Assembly: GCA_009691855.1 (NCBI GenBank)
Contig: SIAI01000005.1
Location: forward strand, 62,001-126,000
Direction: 5' to 3'
Length of the DNA stretch: 64,000 nucleotides
From: Planctomycetota bacterium
GTDB taxonomy: Bacteria > Planctomycetota > UBA1135 > GCA-002686595
Positions 22,719-31,965 of this stretch are shown piece after piece. The notes under the pieces are model-generated. The model searched no databases. It had not been told where the DNA came from and saw only the letters and a program-made list of their open reading frames with translations. Numbering within the stretch: position 1 is the stretch's first letter; every line of letters begins with the position of its first letter. The translations under genes and the position numbers were made by a program.

Positions 22719-25700
22719 TCAGAAGCGCGGACCGAGCGCCGAGAAGTGCGGCAGCGGCAACCTGCGCTCGGGGTCGTCGTCGAAGGAGCGGATCCACTCC
22801 AGGATCGAGTTGCGGATCGTGACCTCCGGGCGCTCGAAGTCGCCGCGCACGGCCACGCGCCACAGGTTGTTGTTGAGCCAGTAGAGGATGCGGCTGAGCA
22901 CACCGAAGTGCTCGAGCAGCCCGTAGCGCACCTCGAGGTCGTAAGCCAGGCGCCCGTCGAGGTCCTGCCAGCCCTGGCCGACGAGATCGAGCAGCGCGCT
23001 GCGGATCTCGAGGTGCGAGACCTGGATGCGTCCGTCGCGCAACTCGAAGCGCGAACGCAGGCGATCGAACAGCCCGGTGCGGTCGAAGCCGAGCTGCAGG
23101 AACAGCTCGCGCATCACCGGGATCGACCACAGCGCGCCGTCGTCCAGCGACAGCGAGCCGCGTCCGACCAGGGCCAGGACTTCGCCCGGCGTGCCCGAGA
23201 GCTGCAGCGCGGCGTCCAGGAAGCCCTCGTCGGCGATGCTGGACTGGAACACGCCGCGCAGCAGGCCCGCCACGCTCACGCGCTCGAGACGCAGGCCGAC
23301 GTCGAAGCGGTAGGGCTCCGAGAGGTCCACGCCCAGGGCCTTGCTCGCGCCGCCCTGCACGCCGCCCAGCGACTCCAGACGTCCGCCCTCGAAGTCGCCC
23401 GAGAGGTTGTCGATCGTCAGGCGCCCGTCGACGTAGCCGGCGATCATGCTGGCGTCGTTGAGTTCGCGCTCCGCGATCGTCGCTTGCAGCCCGTCGATGC
23501 GCGCCCAGCCGCGCGTGCGGTTCGACTCCTGCAGCAGCTCCTCGAGCGCGATCTTCGCCTCGGCGATGCGGATCGGCAGGCCCAGGCTCAGCTCGAGGTC
23601 GTGCGCGCGCATCGCGCCGCGCAGCGCGACCTTGCCGCGCTTGTCGGCCTCCGAGGTCACCAGCAGGCGCGCGCCGAGCACGTCCAGCGCGCCGCGCCAG
23701 CTGGGATTGGAGCGCAACGCTTCCAGCGCGCTCGGGCTCAAGATGCCGGCCAGGTGGTCGGCGTCGAGCGGCAGGTTGCGCGTCGAGAGCTCGGCCTGCA
23801 GCGCGCGGCCGTTGGCGTCGCTCCAGAAGCCCTCGCGCGCCAGCCAGGGATCGGCCGCGCTCACGCGCGCCAATGCCGCGAGCGGGAAGGTGAGCACGTC
23901 GGTGAGCTCCAACGGATGTCCCGCCAGGGTCGCGCGCACGCGCGGGCTGGTCAGGATCTCGTCCTGCTGCGTGAGCGTCCCGTGCAGGTCATGCAGCTGG
24001 AATTCGCGCGCGCTGAGGTCGTTGTGGCGCAACTGGATGCGGTAGCGATTCTTCGGCGGCGCGGGGCTGGCCGGATCGAACTCGGTCTCCAGCGCGAAGT
24101 CCACCGGGCCGGCCAAGGTCCAGCTGGAGAGGTCGATGCCCTGACCCGTGCCGCCGCTGGCCAAGGTCGTGACGAGCGCGCCCTTGAAGCTGGTGTTGGT
24201 GGCGTCGATCCCGGCGCCGTAGACGTGCACGCGCGCCGGACCGACCTCAGGGATCGCGCCGCGCGCGAACAGCTCCACGCCGCTCGGCCATGAACCCGCC
24301 AGACACAGCTGTGAAGAACTGCGCACCTCCTCGCCCTGCTCGGCGGTCTGGATCAGGATGCGGCCGTGGAGGTCGCGCACCTGGCGCTGGAAGAACTGCG
24401 GCTGCACGTGGACCTCGAGTGGCGTGCCCTCGACCGCCGTGGCGAAGGGTGCGCTCACGCTGGGGTGCGCGCCGCGAAAGCGCACGTGCATGCGTCCGAC
24501 CGCGCCGTAGTCGGCGACCTCGCGCTGCAGCGTGGGGAAGCGGCTGGCGAGGACGTCGAAGTCGCGGCCCTTCAGGCGCAGCGCGTCGATGTCGATGGCG
24601 AGCTCCTGCAGGAGGGGCGCGACGTAGCCGTGCTCGAACACCGGCGGCAGCGCTTCCTCGCGCACCCAGCCGTGCACGCGCGCCTGCGCCCCGACGCCCT
24701 CCGCGCCGCGATTGTCGAAGGAGTAGGCCACGCCGAAGGCGCGCTTCTTCAGCAGCGGATCGTCGCGCCGGTGTGCGACCTCGCGCGCCCAGCGCAGGGC
24801 GAGTTCGCCGTTCACGCCGTCCATCTGCACCGGCATCTCGCTCCAGCGCAACGACGTACCGTGCACCTGGAACGTCCCCGCGCCGCTGGTGCCGCCGAGT
24901 TCGGGCCCGGTGCGCAGGCGGAAGTCGCCAGCCAGGGTTCCACCTTCGGGGGCGAAGGAAGGCACGATCCACTCCAGGTGCTGGTTCCCTTGCAGCGCTG
25001 CGCTGAGCGCGGGCGAGATCGCCAGCGAGGGCGTCGAGAGCACGAGGTCGAACTCGGGCAGAGCGAGAGGACCGGGATGAGGCGGCGCCAGGACTTGCGT
25101 CCAGCCCTGGAGCGTGCCGCTGCCGTGCTGCGCGCTGATGTCGCGCACCGACAGTCGCAGCGGGTACGGGCGCGTGCTGTCGTCGCCCAGCAGGAGCTCG
25201 CCGCGCACCCCGGTCAGCGGCAGGGCGAGCCCGCCGCGCGGATCGCCGGGGTAGCCCGCGTAGGTCAGCGACACCTCGCCCTGGGCGCGCACAGCCAGCG
25301 CGAGGTCGCGTGTCCAGCCCTGCGCGTCGCGGCCGAGCGTGAGCGTCCCCGCCATATCGACGTGTCCGTGCGGGTCGAGCATCTCGCGCACGTAGGCGAG
25401 CGAGTGCTCGAGGCCCACGGCCGCCAGGTCCGCGCGCTCGATCGAGACGTGCGCCGCCTGGCCCCAGGCCCGCAGCCAGGCACCGTTCGGCACTTCGCGA
25501 CCGAGCTCGGCCGCGAGCTCGAGCGGCGTCTCGCCCGCGCGCGCGCTCAGCGTCGCCCACGCGGCCCAGGCCGCGCGCGCCTCCACGTCCAGCCCCGGAC
25601 CGGGCGCGAAGTCCGCCTCGAGCTCGGCCGCGAAGGCGTCGATGGGCGGCAAGCCGTCACTCAGTCGTGCGCGCCCGTCCTGCAGTGACGCGCGCAGGTG

Positions 25701-26465
25701 TCCGTGCGAGGGCACCGCGGCCCTGCGGCTGAGCTCGAAGGAGGCGTCGAGCGAGAGCTGCACGCTGCCCTCTTCGAGCGGCAGCCGCGCGGCCTGGGCC
25801 ACGCCCGGCAGGCTGCGCGTGGCCAGCTCGAGCTCGCGCGCCGCGGCCCACAGGCGCACGCTTTCGTCGCTGACCTCTCCGCTGAGGCGGATCGGCTGCT
25901 CGGCGTCGAACACGCCGCCCAGCGAGGGAGCCAGCCGTCCGGCGAGCTCGAGCCGACCCGGGCCCAGTGGGCGTGCGCACAGTTCCACGCGTCCGAGCTG
26001 GAAGCGCGAGCGGTCGGCGAGCTCCAGGCTCAGCTCCAGAGCGCTCACGGACACGGGCGGCGGAGCGGCGTCCGCGCTCGTCCGCAGATGCGGGCCCACC
26101 AGCGTCTGCAGGTCGGCCAGGAGGCGCGGGCCCAGCAGCAGGTGTCCGCCCTGGATGCGCAGCGCGCGCAGACCGTCGAGCCGCGGTTCGAGCACGACGT
26201 GTACGCGCTCCAGCAAGAGTTCGTCGGCGCCCGCCTCGTCGGGTGAGGCGAAGGCCAACCCGGAGAGCTCGAGCCCGGGCTCGAACCAGGTGAGCTCCGC
26301 ACGCACGAGCGTCAGGCGTGCGCCTGCTGCACCCAGCTCGCGCGCCAGGCGCTCACGCACCCAGCGCGTGAGCAAGCCGCTCTGCTCGACGAACACCAGG
26401 CTCGCCATGACGAGCAGCAGGAGGGCGGCCACGCCCACCAGGAAGCGCCGCGACCAGGTGAGCAT
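22719..26465 (-). CDS. AsmA-like giant membrane-anchored protein
   Basis: Protein of 1248 residues with a single N-terminal transmembrane anchor (about 7-25, FLVGVAALLLLVMASLVFVE) and a very long periplasmic part rich in beta-strand repeats. The C-terminal part (QVSHLEIRSALLDLVGQGWQ, DGRLAYDLEVRY) matches the conserved AsmA-C/DUF3971 end. Proteins of this type (YhdP, TamB, AsmA) form hydrophobic grooves bridging the inner and outer membranes and are implicated in phospholipid transport. Its position between cell-wall and sugar-nucleotide genes fits an envelope role. It starts only three bases after the alr stop. Confidence 0.85.
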   Translation of the reverse strand: MLTWSRRFLVGVAALLLLVMASLVFVEQSGLLTRWVRERLARELGAAGARLTLVRAELTWFEPGLELSGLAFASPDEAGADELLLERVHVVLEPRLDGLRALRIQGGHLLLGPRLLADLQTLVGPHLRTSADAAPPPVSVSALELSLELADRSRFQLGRVELCARPLGPGRLELAGRLAPSLGGVFDAEQPIRLSGEVSDESVRLWAAARELELATRSLPGVAQAARLPLEEGSVQLSLDASFELSRRAAVPSHGHLRASLQDGRARLSDGLPPIDAFAAELEADFAPGPGLDVEARAAWAAWATLSARAGETPLELAAELGREVPNGAWLRAWGQAAHVSIERADLAAVGLEHSLAYVREMLDPHGHVDMAGTLTLGRDAQGWTRDLALAVRAQGEVSLTYAGYPGDPRGGLALPLTGVRGELLLGDDSTRPYPLRLSVRDISAQHGSGTLQGWTQVLAPPHPGPLALPEFDLVLSTPSLAISPALSAALQGNQHLEWIVPSFAPEGGTLAGDFRLRTGPELGGTSGAGTFQVHGTSLRWSEMPVQMDGVNGELALRWAREVAHRRDDPLLKKRAFGVAYSFDNRGAEGVGAQARVHGWVREEALPPVFEHGYVAPLLQELAIDIDALRLKGRDFDVLASRFPTLQREVADYGAVGRMHVRFRGAHPSVSAPFATAVEGTPLEVHVQPQFFQRQVRDLHGRILIQTAEQGEEVRSSSQLCLAGSWPSGVELFARGAIPEVGPARVHVYGAGIDATNTSFKGALVTTLASGGTGQGIDLSSWTLAGPVDFALETEFDPASPAPPKNRYRIQLRHNDLSAREFQLHDLHGTLTQQDEILTSPRVRATLAGHPLELTDVLTFPLAALARVSAADPWLAREGFWSDANGRALQAELSTRNLPLDADHLAGILSPSALEALRSNPSWRGALDVLGARLLVTSEADKRGKVALRGAMRAHDLELSLGLPIRIAEAKIALEELLQESNRTRGWARIDGLQATIAERELNDASMIAGYVDGRLTIDNLSGDFEGGRLESLGGVQGGASKALGVDLSEPYRFDVGLRLERVSVAGLLRGVFQSSIADEGFLDAALQLSGTPGEVLALVGRGSLSLDDGALWSIPVMRELFLQLGFDRTGLFDRLRSRFELRDGRIQVSHLEIRSALLDLVGQGWQDLDGRLAYDLEVRYGLLEHFGVLSRILYWLNNNLWRVAVRGDFERPEVTIRNSILEWIRSFDDDPERRLPLPHFSALGPRF

Positions 26466-26468
26466 GGG

Positions 26469-27650
26469 CTAGCTCGGGAGCGCGCGCAGGGACGGCTCCA
26501 GCGCGGCGGGGGTCACGCCGCCGCCGATGAACACGCGCTCCACGCGCTTGCCGATCGAGCAGGTGACGGCGTAGGGCACGGTCCCGGTGCGCGCGGCGAT
26601 CTCCTCCGCGCGTATGCGCGCGCCGCCGTCGGCGCCGATCAAGGTCACCTTCTCGCCCACGCCCACGCCGGGCACGTCGGTGACGTCGATGGTGGTGTAG
26701 TCCATCGAGATGCGTCCGACCATCGGCACGCGCCGGCCGCGCACCAGCACCTCGCCCTGGTTGCCGAGGCGCCAATCGACGCCGTCGTCGTAGCCCACCG
26801 GCAGCACGGCGATGCGCGAGGCGCGCGTGGCGTTCCAGGTGCCGCCGTAGCCCACGCTCTCGCCCTTCTTGACCTCCTGCACGTGCACGATGCGCGTGCG
26901 CACGGACATGACCGGGGCGAGCTCGGGATGGAACAAACGCGGGTCGGGGGCGATGCCGTAGGCCGCCGCGCCGACGCGCACGGCGTCGTACAGCGGCGCG
27001 AGGCCCGAGAGCACGCAGGCGGAGTTGGCCAGGTGCACCCACGCGCGCCCGCTCGGCCCGTCGAACAGCCCCAGCTCGCGCGCGCGCGCCACCAGCGCGC
27101 CGAAGTCCTGCGCCTGGCGGCGCGCGCTCTCGGAACGCGCGCCGTCGGTGGCGGCGATGTGCGTCATCAAGCCCGAGAGCACCAGGAAGGGGCCCGAGCG
27201 CAGCTCCTCGAGCGCGCTCAGCGCCTCTTCGCTGGTCATGCCCAAGCGGTTCATGCCGGTGTCGACCTTGAGGTGGATGCGCGCCTTGGTCGCGGCGCCG
27301 CGCGCGGTCTTCGCCAGCGCGCGGAACAGCTCCAGCGAGGGCACGGCCACCTCGACGCCCTGGCGCAGGGCGGGCAGGGCTTCGTCGCCCAGCACCGGCC
27401 CGAGCACCACGATGCGCGCGCGCACGCCGACACGGCGCAGCTCCAGGGCCTCGTTGCAAGTGGTGACGCACAACGCCTGCGCGCCCGCGCGCAGCGCGTG
27501 GTGCGCGATCGCGGCCGCACCGTGACCATAGGCATCGGCCTTGGCGACCAAGAGCACCGCGACCGAGGAGCCGACCAGGCGCCGCACCAACCCCAGGTTG
27601 CGGGCCAGGGCATCGAGATCGATTTCGGCCCAAGCTCGCGAGGAATCCAC
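26469..27650 (-). CDS. alr: Alanine racemase
   Basis: GTG start at 27650, giving MDSSRAWAEIDLDALARN, which aligns with the normal family start. The 393-residue PLP enzyme makes D-alanine for peptidoglycan. The PLP lysine is in LLVAKADAYGHGA (Lys37, Tyr41); KVDTGMNRLG and the second catalytic-Tyr block VGYGGTW are present, as is GRISMDYTTID. The fold is an N-terminal TIM barrel plus C-terminal beta domain. Lies 32 bp downstream of tsaB. Confidence 0.93.
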   Translation of the reverse strand: MDSSRAWAEIDLDALARNLGLVRRLVGSSVAVLLVAKADAYGHGAAAIAHHALRAGAQALCVTTCNEALELRRVGVRARIVVLGPVLGDEALPALRQGVEVAVPSLELFRALAKTARGAATKARIHLKVDTGMNRLGMTSEEALSALEELRSGPFLVLSGLMTHIAATDGARSESARRQAQDFGALVARARELGLFDGPSGRAWVHLANSACVLSGLAPLYDAVRVGAAAYGIAPDPRLFHPELAPVMSVRTRIVHVQEVKKGESVGYGGTWNATRASRIAVLPVGYDDGVDWRLGNQGEVLVRGRRVPMVGRISMDYTTIDVTDVPGVGVGEKVTLIGADGGARIRAEEIAARTGTVPYAVTCSIGKRVERVFIGGGVTPAALEPSLRALPS

Positions 27651-27682
27651 GCGCTCAGAACATAGCGATGGGGTCGTGCCGT

Positions 27683-28375
27683 TCAACGCTCCTGCGGGCG
27701 CGCGACGGACGCGCCGCCGAACTCGAGCAGGTACAGCGGCTCGAGCGCCTGCGCCGCGCGCAGCGTTCCAGCGGCGACCCGCGCGCGCCCCAGGGCGAGC
27801 AGGGCGCGCGCGCTCGGACGCGCCGTGCACTCGATGCGCGCCGCGCTTCCAGCCGCGAGGCCAGCCGCTTCGGCCAGGCCCGGGTGGCCGAGGATCCGCC
27901 CGCCTTGCGCGCAGCACTCGGCGAGCTCGGCCGCGCGCAGGGCCGCCGGCGGCGCGAGGACCTCCAGGCCCTGCGCCGTGCGCTCGTAGCGCGCGTGATA
28001 GAAGCGCCCGGCGCGCGCGTCGAAGACCACGCTCGCGCTCTCGCCGGGCGCAAGTTCGGCGAAGGCCAGAGCCTCGAAGGAGCACAGGCCGTAGAGCAGC
28101 GCTCCGGTCCCGCGCGCCAGGGCCTGGGCGGTGGCGATGCCCACGCGCAGGCCGGTGTAGCTGCCCGGGCCGAGGCCCACGAACACGGCGTGGAAGGCGT
28201 GCGCCCCGGCCACGCGCTCGACCCCGGATTGAGCCAGGAGCACCTCCAAGCGCGGCACGAGGTCGCTGGCGTGGCTACGGCCGTCGAGTTCCTCACCCCA
28301 TACCGCAGCGCCCAGGGCCAAGGCCAACGAGGCCTCGCGCCGCGACGTCTCCAGGGCGAGGTCGAGCGCCGTCAC
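27683..28375 (-). CDS. tsaB: tRNA t6A biosynthesis protein TsaB
   Basis: GTG start at 28375 gives MTALDLALETSRREASLALA, matching the TsaB N-terminus (ALDTS). VGLGPGSYTGLRVGIATAQA (about 71-90) is the diagnostic motif. The product, 230 residues, is an inactive ASKHA-fold partner of TsaD and TsaE needed for threonylcarbamoylation of A37 in ANN-decoding tRNAs. A CTAG-bounded element ends 9 bp upstream of its start and separates it from glmM. Confidence 0.9.
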   Translation of the reverse strand: MTALDLALETSRREASLALALGAAVWGEELDGRSHASDLVPRLEVLLAQSGVERVAGAHAFHAVFVGLGPGSYTGLRVGIATAQALARGTGALLYGLCSFEALAFAELAPGESASVVFDARAGRFYHARYERTAQGLEVLAPPAALRAAELAECCAQGGRILGHPGLAEAAGLAAGSAARIECTARPSARALLALGRARVAAGTLRAAQALEPLYLLEFGGASVARPQER

Positions 28376-28384
28376 GGGGTCGGG

Positions 28385-28576
28385 CTAGCCGCTGTTGAAA
28401 AAGTCCCGTCGCGAGGCACAGCGCTTTTCGTCAGGGCCAGGAACGCGACGCAGAGACGGCGGAAGCGGCCTTCCTGGCCGCCGAGCACGGCCTGGATTGA
28501 TACCGCACGTCGAGCCTGACGACGCACCGGCGAAAAGCGCGAAGCCGTAGCAGGGACCTTTTTCAACAGCGGCTAG
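28385..28576. mobile_element. CTAG-bounded MITE-like element, type 4
   Basis: A 192-bp element with terminal inverted repeat CTAGCCGCTGTTGAAAAAG (19 bp, then one indel and further match including GCGCTTTTCG). Its right CTAG contains the TAG stop of glmM; its left CTAG is 9 bp before the tsaB start. It fills the gap between two genes that look like members of one operon. Confidence 0.87.
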
Positions 28577-29922
28577 GCCCCGATCTCGCGGGCGATGCAG
28601 TTGGCGAGCTGCTGGGCGCGGCTGCGGACGTGGCCCTCGTCCGGGCCCTCGACCATCACGCGCGCCAGGGGTTCGGTGCCGGAATAGCGCAGCAGCACGC
28701 GCCCGTCCTCGCCCAGCTCGCTCTCGATGCGCCGCACCTCGTCCATCACGCGCGGCACGTCGGAGAGGTTCGGCTTGCGCTCCACGGGGACGTTGATCAG
28801 CACCTGCGGGAAGGCGCGGAAGGCGCGCGCCAGCTCGGAGAGGGGCACCTTCTGGCGGCGCAGGACCTGCAGCACGCGCAGCGCGGTGTAGGTGCCGTCG
28901 CCGACGTAGAAGTTGTCGGCGCCGAAGACGATGTGCCCGGACTGCTCGCCGCCCAGGGCCAGCTTTTCGGCGCGCAGGGCCTCGACCACGCGCCGGTCGC
29001 CGACGCCCACGGTGGTGACCTGCACGCCGACCTCGCGCAGGGCACGGTGCAGGCCGCGGTTCGACATGACCGTGGCCACGATGCGCGCGCCGGGCAGCGT
29101 CCCGTGCTGCATGCGCTCGCGCGCCAGCAGGGTCAGGAGCCCATCGCCGTTCACCAGCGCGCCGTGCTCGTCCACCAAGAGGCAGCGGTCGCCGTCGCCG
29201 TCCAAGGCGATGCCCAGGTCGGCGGAATGGAGTCGCACGGCCTCCTGCAGGCCCGCGGGGTGGGTCGAGCCGCATCCCTGGTTGATGTTGTCGCCGTCCG
29301 GCGCACAGGCCAGCGAGACCACATGCGCCCCCAGGCGGCCCAGGATGCGCGGCGCGACGCGGCTGCCGCCGCCGTTGGCGCAGTCGAGCACGATCGAGAG
29401 CCCGTCGAGCTTCAGCCCGGCGACGGCCTCCATCAAGTGCGCCAGGTAGGCGTTCTCGAGCGTCGGATCGGCCTCGGGCAGGGCGCCCCGGGGGAGCGCC
29501 TCGGGCCGCGCGCGCAGCTCGGCCTCGATCTCGTCCTCGGTCGCGTCCGGCAGCTTGTCCGCGGCGCCGCTGAAGACCTTGATGCCGTTGTCCTCGGCCG
29601 GGTTGTGCGAGGCCGAGACCATCAGCGCCAGATCGAAGCCCTTCAGGCGCGCGAGCACGGCCAGGCCGGGGGTCGTGATCAGGCCGGCGCTGGTCACGCT
29701 CGCGCCGCTCTGGCCCAGCCCGCGTGCGACGGCGGCTTCCAGCGCCGGGCCCGAGCGCCGGCCGTCGTGTCCAACCAGCGCGCGCATGCCGCTGCGGCCG
29801 CGCCCGAGCACCACGCCCACCGCGCGTCCGAGGGCCGAGACCGCGTCGACGGTCAGCCAGCCTTCACCGAAGCGGCCGCGGATCCCGTCAGTACCGAAGA
29901 GGCGCTCGTGCTTCAAGGGCAC
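28573..29922 (-). CDS. glmM: Phosphoglucosamine mutase
   Basis: Protein of 449 residues with a GTG start at 29922. It interconverts glucosamine 6-phosphate and glucosamine 1-phosphate for UDP-GlcNAc synthesis. Motifs: RLFGTDGIRG at the N-terminus, the phosphoserine loop VSASHNPAEDNGIK (Ser105), metal loop ALDGDGDRC, sugar-binding loop GGEQSGH, and phosphate-binding RYSGTEPLARVM near the C-terminus. It lies downstream of cdaA and folP, as in many bacteria. The TAG stop is embedded in the CTAG end of a MITE-like element. Confidence 0.95.
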   Translation of the reverse strand: MPLKHERLFGTDGIRGRFGEGWLTVDAVSALGRAVGVVLGRGRSGMRALVGHDGRRSGPALEAAVARGLGQSGASVTSAGLITTPGLAVLARLKGFDLALMVSASHNPAEDNGIKVFSGAADKLPDATEDEIEAELRARPEALPRGALPEADPTLENAYLAHLMEAVAGLKLDGLSIVLDCANGGGSRVAPRILGRLGAHVVSLACAPDGDNINQGCGSTHPAGLQEAVRLHSADLGIALDGDGDRCLLVDEHGALVNGDGLLTLLARERMQHGTLPGARIVATVMSNRGLHRALREVGVQVTTVGVGDRRVVEALRAEKLALGGEQSGHIVFGADNFYVGDGTYTALRVLQVLRRQKVPLSELARAFRAFPQVLINVPVERKPNLSDVPRVMDEVRRIESELGEDGRVLLRYSGTEPLARVMVEGPDEGHVRSRAQQLANCIAREIGA

Positions 29923-30013
29923 CCAGTGTCCCCGATCGACACGGCGCGGACAAGCGCGGGTTCGGGCTCCGTCGGCGCTCGCGCGCGACTCGCGCCCAGG
30001 AGCGCGGCGGAGT

Positions 30014-31963
30014 TCAGCGCTCGCCGCTCGCGCCCGGCGCGTTGCTCGCGCTGCGCGCGGCGCGCGGTTCGAGCAGCACCTCGGCGTCGGACACGAGCAG
30101 CACGTCGAGCTGCTCGTGCTCGCCGCGCCCCAGGCCCGCGCGCTGCGCCTCGCTCGAGGCGCTCCACGCCTGGCGCCAGGTCCAGCGCACGCGCGCAGAA
30201 CGGCCCTCGCCGTCGGGAGCGAGCTCGGCCACGTCCACGAACACGCGCAGGTTCTGCTCCACGAAGCGCCGCAGCAGGCCGAAGCGCTCGATCATCGCCG
30301 GTGCGGCGGGGTCCGCGTCCTGCGGGATCAGCCCCAGGGTCGTGATCGCGAAGCGCGCGCTCTGCGCGTGCGGCGGCAGAGTCCAGCGTTCGAGCTCCGC
30401 CGCGCGCCCCGGATCCAGGCTGACCAGCGCGATGTCGATCGCCAGCGTGCCGATCTCGCGCGCCACGGGCACGATCGGAACGACGGCGTAGACGTCATTC
30501 ACGAGCGACAGCTGGCGGTCGCGCAGCGCGGGGTGCAGGTCGACGCGCCGGCGCAACTCGTCGCGGTCCTCCAGCCCGGCCAGGATCGGCGCCAGGGTGA
30601 CGGCCGATTTCTTCAGCTTCTCCAGCTCCTTGGCTGGACCGTGGACCTGCACCGAGGCGCTGGGTTCGAAGCGCAAGTTCTCGCGCAGGAGCTGTAGGCG
30701 CGGGTTCATGCCGTGCACGTCGATCTCCAGGTCCTTCGGCACCAGGCTGAAGGAACACGTGTCGTAGTGCTCGGCGTACAGCGCGGGCGGTGCGCCGGCC
30801 TTCCACGAGTACTCCAGGCCGCCCTCGTCTTCCCAGCGGATGTCGCGCGTCGAGATCTGCCCGCCCTCCCAGGCCGCCTGGTCGATGCGCAGCACGCCGC
30901 GCACGGCGCCCTGCAGGCTCTCGAGCTGGCGCCGCGTGCCGGTCACCTCCACCGCGACGAGGTCGCGGCTCTCGGACAGCTGGTCCTGGTCGTTGGCCAG
31001 CAGCACCAGCACCTCCTCGGCGCGCGGCTCCTTGTCGCGGCGCTTCTGGCCATCGACGAAGCGCACATGGAACTCGCGCGACTCCTGCAGCCCCTGGTGG
31101 GCGATGAAGAAGATCACCACCGCCAGCAGCAGCGAGCCCGGCAGCCACACCAGGTCGCGGCGCAGCGCGCGCCACAGCGGCAGCGCCAGTCCGGCCGCCT
31201 CGCCGGTCGGACTGCGCCGGCCCAGCAAGAGCCGCCCGAGCTCGCGCTCCAGCTCCTCGGGCGCGACGTCGGTGCGCAGCGTCCCATCCTTGGCCAGCGA
31301 GATGGAGCCGGTCTCCTCGGAGACGATCAGCACCACCGCGTCGGACTCCTCGGATTGTCCCAGGCCGGCGCGGTGGCGCGTGCCCATCGTGGCCGAGGGC
31401 AGCGCGCCCTCCGACAGCGGCAGGATGCAACCGGCGGCGGCGACGCGCTCCTTGCGGATCACGACCGCGCCGTCGTGCAGCGGGGTCTCGGGATGGAACA
31501 GCGTCTCCAGCAGCGAGGCCTTGACCTCGGCGTCGATCGGCGTGCCGGTTTCCAGCACGGACGAGAGCGAGGTCTCGCGCTCGAACACGATCAGCGCCCC
31601 GCGCCGGATCGCGGCCAGCGCGCGCGCGGCCTCGACCACCTCGCGCGCCACCCCGCCGCCGGCCTTGGGCACCAGGCCCAGGATCGAGTGCTCGCCGAGC
31701 TGCGCGATGCCACGCCGCAGCTCCGACTGGAAGATGACCACGAAGCCCACCACGATGAAGCCGGTCGAGCTCTTCAGCAGGTGCTCGAGCTCCTCCAGCT
31801 TGAGCCAGCGCGAGAGGCCCCACAGGCCCACCACGCCGACCATCACCGACAGGAACAGCCCGCGGATCAGGCGGTTGCCGCGCGTGGTGCGCACGAAGCG
31901 CAGGAACAGGTGGATCCCGACCGCCAGGATCAGGATCTGCAGGCCCCAGAGGAAGTAGCGCAT
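30014..31963 (-). CDS. cdaA: Diadenylate cyclase fused to a YbbR-like regulatory region
   Basis: Protein of 649 residues. N-terminal transmembrane helices (about 5-20, 36-50 and 68-78) are followed by a DisA_N/DAC domain with the catalytic motifs LHDGA (DGA 164-166) and GTRHRAG (RHR 196-198), then SEETG. It should make c-di-AMP. A further transmembrane helix (about 271-289) precedes roughly 350 residues outside the membrane with repeated YbbR/CdaR-like features (VAVEVTGTRRQLESL; PSASVQVHGPAKELEKL). In Firmicutes CdaA and its regulator CdaR are separate adjacent genes; here they are one polypeptide. It lies between folP and glmM, and a CdaA-GlmM link is known elsewhere. Spacing to folP is two bases. 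Confidence 0.9.
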   Translation of the reverse strand: MRYFLWGLQILILAVGIHLFLRFVRTTRGNRLIRGLFLSVMVGVVGLWGLSRWLKLEELEHLLKSSTGFIVVGFVVIFQSELRRGIAQLGEHSILGLVPKAGGGVAREVVEAARALAAIRRGALIVFERETSLSSVLETGTPIDAEVKASLLETLFHPETPLHDGAVVIRKERVAAAGCILPLSEGALPSATMGTRHRAGLGQSEESDAVVLIVSEETGSISLAKDGTLRTDVAPEELERELGRLLLGRRSPTGEAAGLALPLWRALRRDLVWLPGSLLLAVVIFFIAHQGLQESREFHVRFVDGQKRRDKEPRAEEVLVLLANDQDQLSESRDLVAVEVTGTRRQLESLQGAVRGVLRIDQAAWEGGQISTRDIRWEDEGGLEYSWKAGAPPALYAEHYDTCSFSLVPKDLEIDVHGMNPRLQLLRENLRFEPSASVQVHGPAKELEKLKKSAVTLAPILAGLEDRDELRRRVDLHPALRDRQLSLVNDVYAVVPIVPVAREIGTLAIDIALVSLDPGRAAELERWTLPPHAQSARFAITTLGLIPQDADPAAPAMIERFGLLRRFVEQNLRVFVDVAELAPDGEGRSARVRWTWRQAWSASSEAQRAGLGRGEHEQLDVLLVSDAEVLLEPRAARSASNAPGASGER

Positions 31964-31965
31964 GG

